Shown: in pieces, positions 24,724 through 36,610 of the stretch | Position numbering within the stretch: the first letter of the stretch is position 1 | How the letters are laid out: each line of letters starts with the position of its first letter | Source of the DNA: Litomosoides sigmodontis | Taxonomy: Eukaryota > Nematoda > Chromadorea > Rhabditida > Onchocercidae | DNA length: 64,000 nucleotides | Assembly (NCBI GenBank): GCA_963070105.1 | Contig: OY718803.1 | Coordinates: 11,064,327-11,128,326, forward strand | Direction: 5' to 3' | Position numbers and translations under genes: made by a program | Notes under the pieces: model-generated | The model's input: the letters and a program-made list of their open reading frames with translations, nothing else | Databases searched by the model: none | What the model was told of the DNA's origin: nothing

Positions 24724-26571
24724 TCAAATTATGTGGAGGAAGGATAATTCGAATTGCCCGGTTAGTAAAACCAACAAATATAATACGAAAACGAATGAAC
24801 TAGAAAAAAAAAATGAAAAACAAACAAAAACCAAAAAAATTAAAAAAATCTGACCGGCGAAATTTATGCGGCGGTATGTGTTGGCGCTTAAGAAGTGACC
24901 TGCGTGAGGGCGATATGGAGATCCAGGAAGTTTGGATGTGATGGCCGCATGCACTACTCCTTTCCAGTGCAGCTTGGAGCAGAAGAGGTACCACTCTTCA
25001 TCACTGAGCACCTGAAAAAATGTGATGAATAGGTGAAGAAGAATTAATTAACACTTAACGCATGATGTTAAAAGAAAACTTCACCTACCACGTACGTAGT
25101 AGTGCTCCGCCTCCGCTCTTCTGCCCACCAGCTCGAGCCTCCTCCGCTTCGCAGCCCTTTCAGTCATCACGGCCTTTGTGGCCATGGGGCACCACTCCAA
25201 GGAGTGGAGCTCCATCGTGGCTGCCAATTCTTCAGCGGAGCGAGAGCCCGGCCTACCCACAAAATAGCCGCATTTGTGGCAGAAGCCTGAAATATGCTTT
25301 CTGCATTAAAACCTTTCAGGTAAAAACGCTTGAAATTTGATCAGACCAATGACAATAGTGGTTCGCTCCAAAAATAAACCAACCATTTCGCGCATGCATT
25401 TTGGCCGCATGAATTCGCCATCCTTTTAGCGTCCCGAATTTCTTCGGACACATGCCGCATCCTGAAAAAAGGATGTATTAGACATTTCCAAATTTATAGA
25501 AATCACTACAATTACATTTCAATTACGTTTGAATAGAAATCACTACAATTACATTTCAATTACGTTTGAACATGACAACTGATGAAAAGAATTTTAACTT
25601 ACCAATTACGACCGATCCGTCTTCTTCCCGGTTTACTCTGTACGGATCGGTTTCCGGCACAGCCAGCATCTGTTGGTAATCGGCCGGAAGACCTTCCACT
25701 ACCGCCACGTGGAAGGCTTCCGGACCTGCTGGCTCTATTTCGTGTCCTTCGTCCTCTTCAATCGGGACTTGAATGGTCCGGGAGCGCCTGAAACACGTAT
25801 TGTTTATCAGATATCAATCTTACAGAACTGTTGTAAGGTCGAATTTTACTTGTTTTATGACTGAATTATGCTATAAAGTGGTTGAGACTTTTATTCCTTT
25901 TCACCTACAGCATTTATGTTAATTGTTTAGTTCGGTATTTGCATTTTTACTACTTTGATGCAGTAGAAGGAGTAAACTTACAGTTCAATTTCGCGAACTG
26001 CCTTCACCTTTTTACGCTTTCGGACTGGCGCGCTGGAACCCTCGTCCACACGCTCCTGATCAGGAGATGGTTCGTGTGGCACCAGCTGCCTCTCGTCTTC
26101 TTGCTCCTCCAAACTCCCCTGAGCCAGAGCGGGTACTGGCTCCGCTGCTTCGCTCTCTCGAACCAGCGCCGGTACTGGTTCGCCAGCTTTATTTTCCATC
26201 TCGTGAGCTCCTGGACGCTCACTCCTCTCCAACCTCGCGCTTAAATCATTGACCTGAAAGGCAACGATTAATTGTGCAATTTCATATTGCGTATGCTGCA
26301 CTTGCGGACTGGCGAAGCCTTCGTGACTTTTGTACATTAATTCTGATGATAGTAGCTGTGAGCAATTATCTTCAACTCTGATTAGTATGTGGTAGAAATG
26401 CATAAATAAATTTTAAACTAGAAGCAAACATACGAGGGAGGCCACGTTGCGCAAATAGGCTTCCAGTAATTGGAAGTGCAGTGGCTTTTCCTCACGCAGG
26501 AACTTCTTCAGGTCTGCAAACGTTGGCAGACCTGGGCCATATTCGCAAGCGTTTCCAGCGTCAACGTCCAT
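24724..26571 (-). CDS. Unrecognised multi-exon zinc-finger protein, G+C-rich exons
   Basis: I do not recognise the family. Exons on the minus strand, in order: 26,571-26,434; 26,253-25,982; 25,787-25,603; 25,461-25,384; 25,286-25,096; 25,011-24,724. All five junctions keep one frame, giving 383 residues. The N-terminus [20 protein letters not shown] is followed by a Glu/Pro-rich segment with two EPVPAL repeats and a basic patch (RKRKKVK) that could be a nuclear signal. Exon 4 holds a C2H2 finger, C-x2-C-x12-H-x4-H ([20 protein letters not shown], then MH). Exon 5 has FCHKCGYF with a later His-x4-Cys, a possible second metal site, and a basic helix ([11 protein letters not shown]). Exon 6 reads [15 protein letters not shown] and [15 protein letters not shown]. 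The end is uncertain: a GTCAGA donor could close exon 6 at 24,855, and beyond it the frame is hydrophobic, AT-rich and intron-like. Exons are far richer in G+C than the surroundings. A mobile-element-derived or recently acquired gene is possible. Confidence 0.65.
25497..25570. repeat. Perfect 37-bp tandem duplication in a zinc-finger-gene intron
   Basis: TAGAAATCACTACAATTACA and the 17 bases after it occur twice back to back (25,497-25,533 and 25,534-25,570). It lies in the intron between exons 3 and 4 of the minus-strand gene. Confidence 0.9.
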
Positions 26572-26580
26572 TGCTGGAAA
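26572..26580 (-). promoter_or_regulatory. Splice acceptor two bases before the zinc-finger gene ATG
   Basis: Read on the minus strand, TTTTTCCAG ends two bases before the proposed ATG at 26,571. Such a short leader fits spliced-leader trans-splicing, but an upstream exon in the G+C-rich stretch 26,580-26,830 cannot be ruled out. Confidence 0.5.
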
Positions 26581-27075
26581 AATCGCTTGTATAACAACAG
26601 TCTATTGAGGGAGCAAAACAATAATGCCGTGGAATTTGAATGCGCCGCGCAGTGCAGCTGCACTGTAGTAAGTGCAGAAGTGGGGAGGCGCACGTGTGAT
26701 TCCATCGGTGACGGGAGGAGGAGGGAGCGCAACTCGTGGACTTCTGATCGCCGGCGACGATCATTTGATCTCGCAGTAAGTGAGTAAAAGTAGGGGGAAG
26801 ATTAGGAGGCAATCGATGGAACATATCCTCTCACTTCTCGTCCATCCCACTCATTCTCATCCACCCCTATTACTGTAGGCGATCATTCAATCGAACTTTA
26901 CCTTTAACTTACTTACTTCAACTAATTCTAAACTTTCGCAATTTCTCCCAATGGAAAATTCATTTGTAAAGTTTCCTTTCCTCTCAAATTCACGCAAAAC
27001 GCTAATTTCCCACTTAAGGGAGTATTGTTTAAGCGAAATGAGTTAAACTTTATTAATCCAATTCTCTGCAAAGGG

Positions 27076-27445
27076 ATGTAACGAGAGTACTCGTCCGTGT
27101 CCTCTGTCCGAAATGTCACGAGAGTACTCGTCCGTGTCCTCTGTCCGAGATGTCACGAGAGTACTCGTCCGTGTCCTCTGTCCGAGATGTCACGAGAGTA
27201 CTCGTCCGTGTCCTCTGTCCGAGATGTCACGAGAGTACTCGTCCGTGTCCTCTGTCCGAGATGTCACGAGAGTACTCGTCCGTGTCCTCTGTCCGAAATG
27301 TCACGAGAGTACTCGTCCGTGTCCTCTGTCCGAGATGTCACGAGAGTACTCGTCCGTGTCCTCTGTCCGAGATGTCACGAGAGTACTCGTCCGTGTCCTC
27401 TGTCCGAGATGTCACGAGAGTACTCGTCCGTGTCCTCTGTCCCAG
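27076..27445. repeat. 37-bp minisatellite, ten copies
   Basis: Ten nearly identical 37-bp units start at 27,076, 27,113, 27,150 and so on to 27,409. Each carries ACGAGAGTACTCGT, a 5-bp stem with a 4-base loop centred on the palindrome GAGTACTC, followed by CCGTGTCCTCTGTCC. Units 1 and 6 end in CCGAA; the rest end in CCGAG, apart from the last, which ends in CCCAG. Each unit lacks stop codons in all three plus frames, so three overlapping frames stay open; this is a property of the repeat, not evidence of a gene. It lies about 500 bases upstream of the zinc-finger gene start. Confidence 0.97.
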
Positions 27446-29044
27446 AACTTTTCCAACCTCTCATACCTCTCACCAAGAGTTACCTCTCATAGTTTCTTGC
27501 AGGACACTATGAGTAGATGATAGGACAAGAAAGACGTCACTATTATGTTTTTTTCCAATTACTTTCAGGCGTAAATTCTGTCTTTTCGGCGTTCCGAATC
27601 TTTACAGGAAAAAGTTGAAGGCAAAAATTTAAATTGAACGCTTTCAAATTTATTGAAGCCTCCAAGTGTTATTTATGGAAATGCTGCCTTCATACTCTCT
27701 CTTTTCTTCTTTGCGCGAAGAAGGAAAAAGCACATTGCCGTTCCTTCTCATTGGTTGCGCTCACATTTCAATTTAAAAGTGCCCAAAATGGGATGAATTC
27801 TACCGGGAACAGCGCGAATTTAGCGTGAGACCTAACATCTTCACGACGCGAATAAAATCCATTGAGTGATATTTAAGTTATGGAAGTAATTTTAGGAACG
27901 TTTCAGTTAGCCGATCGACTTGTTCGATTTGCATATTCAGTTCTCATCAACTTTCTTTCTTTGATGAGCCACAATTAGTAAAGATTACGAATTGACTAAT
28001 CGTAATTTTTGTGATATTCGCTGCGCCTCTTTTCCATCGATGAGCGGTAGAGCACCTGCAAGCAGTAAGGAGTGGGAGAAGGAAGGAAATTTATGAGCAA
28101 ATTATGGAAGCGATGTTTCTTAAACTTACAAAAACAAAAGTTACTAATCATAAATTAAATTTTTTCGCAGATATCTGAAATTTTAGAAATGTCAAAAAAT
28201 GGAATTAATCACATGAGAAATCGCGCTGGTTCAGCGTGGGATATAAAATTTTCATAATTTATCCTCCAAGTCTCCCGCGAAGCGTAAATTTGAATTTGTA
28301 TTTAACATATTGGGTGGTAAGCCTCTGCCTCGCTAATCAACCAAATGTTTCAAGCTTTATAAATATGCGAAATATTCTCAAATTTTGAGAACAATTAAAG
28401 TTTTTATGCTTTATTGAAACGAATGGAAAATGGCTCGCATGGAAAATGAGTTGACGTGCGTTCGCGTGCCACTTAAATATTTCTTTTCGCTCATTATCAG
28501 CCTTCGTCGTTATTTAATCAGAGAATTGTGCACTCTGATGACGGCTTTTGCTTCCTTCGCGATGCTAACCTCTGACCCTTCACTGCCGCATTTTTCCATC
28601 AGCAATTGTGGCAGGAAATGCATGACTTTGCTACGCATAACGGCTTAACGTTCACTCCCTCCTTGCCACAGTTATATATCGCAAACTGTTTACTTTAAAA
28701 CTGTAATAAGGTGGTTGGCTGCTGAGAGGACATAAATGCGTCAGAGATGAAAAGAGTAACAGAAGTCGTGAAATTCAGAAATTATTTAATGACTCGAACG
28801 ATCAATAAATTCTCGCATTTCGATCTTTGATCTTTCGATATTAAAATTAATGAACTTTTCGGTATTTAAATTAAAAGACTGAAGGCGGTCTCTTAAGAAA
28901 TGTTTGATATACAACAGTGGTGCATTGGCTCTTGTCGGAACACAGTGAGACGTGCTTACACCGTCACGCAACAATACGTGGGGCATGACGCTCACACGTT
29001 TCTTAATTTATCTTTTTTATTGGCTTTTTACGCCACAATTCGAA

Positions 29045-30183
29045 CTAACATATAGTTGCAGGAAAAATAGCACTGAAGAGTACAAGTGAGAAAATTGCGA
29101 AGCAAATTATTGCACCGATGATTGCACCAGTTATCAAAATCAACAAATTCCTTTGTCCTGAAATTAGTTGCACTTGTTTGTGCAAAGAGTTATGAAGGAA
29201 TAAGGCAAGCATAAAACGTCTAACTAGCAAGGATACGTTTAAATCAACGTATGCTTCAAATAGATAATTTGATATTTGAAATTGAGGTGAAAATAAGTTT
29301 AATCCGCTTAGTAAAATTAAATTTTGGTTCTGTGTATACAAGAACTATGCACACTTCGGTGTGATAAGTAATTATCTCTTTGTTCGCAATACTTGCAATC
29401 TTTACAAGCTTTTAGTGAGATCGAATTTTATATCGTTTAATTAAACAGGAAATTAAAGTTGCTTATTACTAATTTAAGTATTGCAGTTCCATTGAGGTGA
29501 ATGTGCTATCTTCGGAAAAAAACATGAAAGAAGCCGGTTTTTGCAATTTCATTTAATTAACCTTTGAAGGACTTGGGAAATAAGCGAAACTAGAAGGAAA
29601 TGTTCAAAGTTTAAAATTTTAGTTCTCAATATCAGTAATAGTGACTTGGAATAAGAATTGAATTAACGAGTGCAAATTATCTAATCCGGAAGTCAGATTA
29701 AAATTAAAAATGTCATAATTCATAAGTGTAAAAATCCAATTTCAATTTCATGCTTAATTTTTAGCAGAGAAAACTTCTCTAGGTAATAATTAATTGGCTT
29801 ATTAACCGGTTACTGGAAATTAACCAAGTTGAGTGGAAGAAAATTTCTTTCCTTCTCCAGTATTTTCACGTCCCGTTCAGTATTTTCTCCACGGAATCCC
29901 TGTGAGCAAAAAAGGAACGGAAGGAGAGAATTTTAGAAAAGAATATCATTGAAAATGGCTAGCATTAACAGAAATGTTTAGTTCTAATTAAATTTAATTT
30001 CGTTCAAATTTTAACAAAATTAAATTAACAACATAAAATGCAGCGGTCGTCACATCACAGTTTTCCTTCCTTCCTTCTTCACAGATGGCAGACAATTTCC
30101 ATTCTCCGTCGGGAATTTCCTTTTCCATGTCCAGTCTTATAGGGCGGCCTTCTGATAAGTTAAGCTTTTCCAATGATAAGCTA
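29045..30183 (-). CDS. Candidate minus-strand gene fragment, membrane-anchored (tentative)
   Basis: Three exon-like pieces, not recognised. (1) 30,183-30,033 follows a CATATCAG acceptor and reads LEKLNLSEGRPIRLDMEKEI then PDGEWKLSAICEEGRKENCD, typical of an extracellular beta-domain (PxGxW pattern). (2) 29,901-29,827, bounded by GCTCACAG and GTTAAT, reads GFRGENTERDVKILEKER. (3) 29,157-29,045 follows TAATTTCAG and reads QRNLLILITGAIIGAIICFA, a membrane segment, ending FPATIC and a stop. Pieces 1 and 2 agree in phase; piece 3 needs a different phase, so another exon is missing or one call is wrong. It could be a real secreted or membrane gene, or a decayed one. Confidence 0.3.
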
Positions 30184-33100
30184 CTGATATGCAATCATTT
30201 CAGTCTATCCTTATACATTCCAACAATTACGATGTCGATGTATTACTATTGAGGGAAAACAGTTAGCCTGAAATGGCCAAGTTCTATGCAGGTTATTGCC
30301 ATGATAAATTTATGTATATTAACAGATTACGTGTGATACGTACAGGTGACCTGCCTACTTATTGATGATAGAACGGATTTCAGTTTAGCAATTCGTTTCG
30401 ATGGAAAATTTTCTATTGAAGCTGTATTTATTTGTAATGTTATTCATCAAATGTTCTAAGCTAAAGCAGACTGTTTCTAAAAAAAACTCATACGTAGAAG
30501 GAGCATGCGCGCATGTGCGTGCGTGTGTGTGCGTACATGTGCGTTTCTTATTTAAATATTGAACGAAAATTTTTTAACACAAATTGAAATTCTAACGAAT
30601 TACAGCACTTTCCATTTTATTTGCAATTTCGTTTAAAATTAGCCGACTTTAATAAATTTCTGGTTATAATAGTTCAAACAAAAAGCTCAAAAAATATTCG
30701 TTTTCCTATGCTTGCACTTTCTGGCTCTATCAAAGTTTGCTAAAATTAAATTAAAATTTTGCAATTTCCTTCGAATTTTCAAAAACAAGTTAATTTCATT
30801 TCAATCAACGAATTTAATGATTGCTACTTATGTTGAAATGTATTTGCGCACTGGCTAGTCCTTTTTTCCTCTAGCAATCAGACGAAAGCAATTTATGGCC
30901 GGTAATTTGTGGAAATCACTTCGTCATAAAGTAACTAACTGCCGGCAATTAAATTTTAAAATGAAATTTGTCGCACGACGTCGCTGTAAGTGACAGGTTC
31001 GGCAGAATAATTAAGAAGGCGTAGAAAGGATGATATTTACGGCTAAAAATAATTGGAAATGATTGAGTTACGTGTAAGGTAATTGGAAAATTGGGAGTTA
31101 GGTGACCACATTTACATCTAACCTTCTCTTCCAAAACTTACTTCTCACTAATTGATTATTAATTGACTTTCGCTCATTGCTTTCTCCATTGATTAATTTT
31201 CTTCCTTTCATTTCATTTGATGCATCGAATTTTTTCACTTGTGCTTTCTCTCTTTTAAGAATACAATTCCTCCGCAGTAATCTTGTTTCAAAAATAGTTT
31301 CAGTTTGGAGAAGCAAAACTTTTGTAAAAAATTAGCCGCTGAATTTTGATAAGTTAAATAGGTCATGGCAGGTAGTTGAGTGGTAAGAATGATTAAATAG
31401 TTGAATGAAAAATAAATTAATTAATTAAACATACAAAAGCAACGGCCTGTGAAGAAGTCACCAAAATTTTAAAATCATTTCAAAGGATAATTAAACAATA
31501 AATTGCGAAATTATTATCTAATAAGTTACAAAAAATGTGTTTTAAAGCGAATTTTAAAACTTTCAATAAAAAATTCTTAGTGCTGAAATTTATGAACGTT
31601 GAATATCATTGGACGACCACTTCACTCTTTATGAGGAGCATTATATGAACGGATTTGATTTTATTTAAATAAATTTAATTTCTTTCGCTCTTATTCCTCT
31701 TTTCAAACATGATTGAATTAATATTTTAAAAAAATCATAGAGGTGTAGAAATAATACCAGCGCTGTTTCAACGGATGGTAGCGATCCTTTCATAAAGTTG
31801 ATGATATAATGTTAGCAAATATTTGACAAGAAAGCTAATTCCCACTGTTCAACGAATCCTCTAACTCCTATCCCTCTTACTTTCAACGCTGTAAATTTTA
31901 ATCTTTAATTTTAATCTTCAAAATTAAGGAAATTGTTTTGGGATTTGTTCATTTTTTTTGTTTTTGCGATAGCATAGCTTGTTTAGTAGAAAACAAAATA
32001 ATTAAAAAAAAATGCTCTACAAATTTTGACGAGATAGTAATTTTAGGAGCGCATGGAGAAGAATTGAATTGTCCAAAATTAAACAACAAAGTCTTAAGTT
32101 TCATTTGCTTTTTCATTTACTGTTTGTAAAGTCGAAAAAGCCACCGGCAGTTATTGAAAGTTTCGATGTCGTTTGACAATTTCATTCCCACAATAAGTTT
32201 GTTTATTAAAAAAAAATCCTTTTTTTGCATTTTACGCCGCATCCTCATCACTTGTTGTTCATTAATTAAAATCATCTAGTTACTCTCATTAAATCGTTAA
32301 ATTTTGCTTATCATTCCTATCTTACAGTTATCTGCTCTTATCAGTTCATAGTTATCATTAGTGTTGCCTTCCGAAAACTAGCCGACGTGTTTAATGAAGT
32401 AAGCGCTTCATGCATCTGTGTATAAATCGTCTAAAATTTATCAACGATTTGTTTAATATTTAGCAAATTACTGTCAAGGCCATGTCAAGCAATCATAAAA
32501 CACTATCAGTTATCGAAAACGCAGTGAAAATAGCGATGGACGTTGGAGAGAGAGAGAGAGAGAGTGAAATGCACTCTCCCCTTTCCCTTTCCTCCTACCA
32601 ATCCAGCGCTAATGATCTGTACATCCATGAATGATCGCAATTTGAGGGTCACTTTGTCCGTTGATCCTTTTCAACCGACCATATTCCTTCCAATTCAATG
32701 ACCTCATTTGGCCCAATCTATTACTTCACCTTCCACCACCACCAACTCTAATTCATCCCTTCCTCCTTTAGCATCCATCCATCCATTTTTCCTCATCTCT
32801 TTCAACAATTATATCACTCATTATTCCCACCACCACCACCACTACTACTACCATTTATTATTATTATTGTTATTTGATATAATTCCCAAACAGTAAATGT
32901 TTACATTTACTTAAATGAGCAAATGCGTCACTGAATATTATCACGCGAGAAATGCGAAAGGGTTGTATATGCGATTTGAAATTAACTTAATATCATTATT
33001 TTTTCGCGAAAAAAATGAGATGAAATCAACAGAGTAATTGGTAATTTGCTTTTTATTTCGATTAAAAATATGATTTCAGACTGAGAATGTAATGTAAAGT

Positions 33101-35239
33101 AAAGTAAGAAAGCTCCTCTGCTTTCACCATTTAAATTTGGGCAACGGCAATAAAACGCGTTAAATATCGGACATGCCAAATGTTGCTTTATGAAGCGCAA
33201 AAAAAATACGAAAAATTTTAATTGAAAAAGCGGAAAATAATTCCACTAATATGATTGCTGATTCAATCGACGTGAAGAAGCGACTCAATCGAAATTCCAT
33301 CGAATTCACTGATGCAAACTCAAATATGTTTGATTTCAGTATTCCATTTCCTTCAGCTTGCAAATTATGAAAATATTACGCTAATGAAAATTCATGCCAC
33401 AACTGTAGTAGCAACAGCGCGCATCAGACAAGAGAAACCTAATTAGAATTTCCGGTAATTCATTTTTCTCATGCAACCTGTTATTTCACACGAATATTTC
33501 TACATTTTTCATTTCCTAACCCATTTGAAATTCGCTACTAGCTATTCCCAAAGTAAGACTCTGAACTTTTCCATCTTCGCCCAAACAAATTTATTATCAA
33601 ATCTTCCCTAACTCAGAGAGGAATTCATAAATGGCTTCTTTCTAATTGTTTGCGAGGATAAACTTCTATTACTAATAGGTTTTATTTGAGTAAAGTATAA
33701 AATGCCTAGCTTCTTAGTGTTAATTTAAGTCATATCCATAACACACTAGGTCCTTTGCTTGCTTACTTCCCAAATAGTTGCGAAGATTTAAAAGTTTTAA
33801 CATTATTTCGAAAGTTCGTTCAGACATTATTTGCATGACATGTTTTTTCCATAATCGCGTAACTTCATGCGTGATCGACAGCTTCCTCGTTTTTATTATA
33901 GCTTATTTATTTCGCAAAATTTTCAATCTTTCACTTCTAAAATATTTAGCAGTTTTAAAGTTTAAGACTTCGTTTAAAATACTAAATTGCACTTCGCGCA
34001 ACAGCGCTGTATTTTCATAAAATTAAAAGAAAATGCCCAAAAGGGATCATGAATTGATTTTTAAAATGTTAAATTCAAAGTATTTTAGGTGAAATTTTTT
34101 ACTAAAAGCGCTGAAACGAACTTCAGTGCTTTGCTAAACACCGAGTGGAAGAATTTTCTCTTTTTTCCTGAAATTCCCTCCCTTTGATTCTCTGATAATC
34201 AAATTTTAGCAGTAATCGACTTCACGCTTCGCCGTTAAAACTAAACAGGAAAGGTTTGAAAGATTTTCTACACAAAAAGCAGTTACTTCTTCAGTTCAAC
34301 GGGATTGGCAAGAAAGGAAATTATTTTTCCGCACAATTGACCTGTAATGGCGTAGATGGTTACTGCGTGAAATATCAATGACAGATATCAGCTGTTTCAG
34401 TCAACTGATATAAGCTGATGGGTCAGAGTTAACTTCAACCATTCATTTATGCCCATAACCGTAACCGTAACCGGTTTCGGCATTTATTTCTTTCTAAACT
34501 TGATTTCTTCACCGACCGGTTTCCATCGTAGCAATCTTACAACAATAAACGCCCACCAAAATCCCATTGGCCTTCGAGTGCGAAAGTCCTGCGAACAGCT
34601 TCTTCCTTCTAATTTTTGTAGCATTTAAGCGGCTTCCCTGAATTCATTAAGCCTATCTATCGTCCTGCTAAGATAATATTGCTCTATCTGTGGTACTTAT
34701 GACCGTTGTTATCCATTATTACAGTTACTTATTACTGCTATTACTAGTCCATTTTCATTAATTGCTATTATCATTTCACATTCACATTAGCACTCACCGC
34801 TTATCAATTATGTCATCTTTAATTTGTGCAGAATCAAACAGCGACGAAATTTTGTTTAATTTCAAATATTGCATACTCCTATTTCGCCTTTTGTTAAATT
34901 TTCTTTCTTTGCTGTCCCAAATTTCGGAATTGTCTTTCAAAGGACACTCCTTTTTTCCCTTGTCGTTAATTAAATAATGGCTATTTTCAAATGTTCATCC
35001 TTCAATCCATGCAACTAGTCAAATTCACACAAACTGCGAGTTCATTTAATCACTGATGGGCAGCTATGATAAGTCGGTGACCAACCGCTTATCATATCAT
35101 TTTTCACTTATCATTCTTAATGTTATCTTATCAGCGTATTTTCTCCTGTCCTTAATGATGAGATGTTGTTGCATAAACAAGCAACAAGCAGTCCCCACTT
35201 ATTTTCATCATTTTATTAAGTTAAGCAATGAAAGGATAA

Positions 35240-35301
35240 ACAGAGAGAAGGAGAGAGAGAAAGAGAGGAGGGAGGGAGGGAGGGAGGGAGAAAGGGAGAG
35301 A
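35240..35301. repeat. GA / (GGGA)n purine tract
   Basis: A purine-only run of GAGA changes into GGGA repeats. The pyrimidine-rich stretch 35,330-35,560 just downstream gives long but low-complexity frames on both strands. Confidence 0.85.
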
Positions 35302-36493
35302 ATTTGAAATAGTTTGATGGATGTGTGGGAGCGCCGACTCCTTTATTCTCCTTGCATCCAACATCTTGTCACCTTGTCCTCCTTGCTATCCAACTCCCTT
35401 TACCTCCCCCTCCTACTCCCTCCTCCCTGTCACCTACCTCTCTCTTATTTCCCCTTTTTGACAACCTCGGTGATGCCACCCTCCCAGAACAATGTTTTAG
35501 AATGTCACATCTTTCCTCACCTCTTTCTTTCTCCTTACCATTCCCTCCCATCCCTTCAGTCTTTTTAGTCCGATAGCTATCACAACGAACTGATATATAA
35601 GGATGATAAGCACTGACTGCTAATTTCTGATAGCTGCCAGTTCTCACTTTTTGAGGTTAATAATTCTTCCACTTTAACTTTCATTTCTCCTCAACCCTCT
35701 ACCTCCTCATTGTTATTGTTGCTGAAAAAAGATGTCATTGCTGTTGCAAATTAAAATGGTCGTCGTCGACTTCATTTCCCTTTTTCTCTTCAATTTAGTC
35801 ATCCAAATTGAAAGGTTAATTTTTCAAATTTATAAAATTAATGTGATGCGATGAAATGTATTTGTGGAAATTTTAATCTTAGGAGAGTGCAAGAAGGCTA
35901 AAGACTAAAGATTGGAGAATTCAATTATTTCAGTTATCCATTTGGCTATTAAGTTTCGACACTTTCGAAAGTGCGAATGGCCGCAGCTTGCAGCCTAATT
36001 GATATTTCATCACAAATTAGTTCCAATGGACCGATTGCAACTTTAAAAGTAACCGTTAGGAAAATTTATCCACAAATTTCTTGTTGGGAAAATTTGTTCT
36101 CAACGAAAGGAAGGGAATAGAGAAAGGGAGGAGAGTTCGTCAAGCTTCTGCAATAATTAGCAGATTGAGCAAAAAAAGGATAATTGGGTAAATTTTAATT
36201 GTTTCCGATTAATTAAATAATGTTGAAAGTAAGAAATGGCGACTTTGTCTCTTCTGCTTCACCGCAATTAAAAATATTTCAAAAAAAAATGTTTAACCAA
36301 TGAAAAATTTTATAAAATCCGTTATTAAATTAATCTCTCGATGTTCCTAGTGATGGAAAAGAGTGGAATGTTAATTAATATAGAATTAAATTAATGAAAT
36401 ATTTATCTTTTTTTTTAAAACAAGTAATGTTAAAACTAACATATATAGCGAGGAATGAATGTAAAACGAATTATTGTTCAACCACGTTCAAAC

Positions 36494-36610
36494 CATTCAT
36501 TCGTTACTAATTTAATAACTGTAAATAATCGGTACAATTTAAAGTCATTCATTTGTCACTAATTTAATAGCTATGACTAATCGTTGTAATTTGGAATTAT
36601 TCATTTATCC
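36494..36610. repeat. 52-53-bp diverged tandem repeat, two copies plus a partial
   Basis: CATTCATTCGTTACTAATTT at 36,494 and CATTCATTTGTCACTAATTT at 36,546 begin similar 52-base units, with a partial third copy from about 36,599. A degenerate AAT-rich simple tract follows to about 36,785. Confidence 0.75.

Noticed and set aside
27076..27445. Possible hammerhead ribozyme in the tandem repeat
   Set aside because: Tandem repeats with hairpins sometimes encode hammerheads, but neither the CTGATGA nor the GAAA core is present in the unit.
27097..27520. Three overlapping 120-135-codon plus-strand frames
   Set aside because: All are readings of the 37-bp minisatellite. The unit has no stop in any plus frame, so open length reflects copy number, not coding.
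35314..35647. Overlapping frames of 83-92 codons on both strands
   Set aside because: They lie on a pyrimidine-rich, low-complexity stretch; codon content is dominated by Leu/Pro/Ser or Glu/Gly/Arg with no splice signals.
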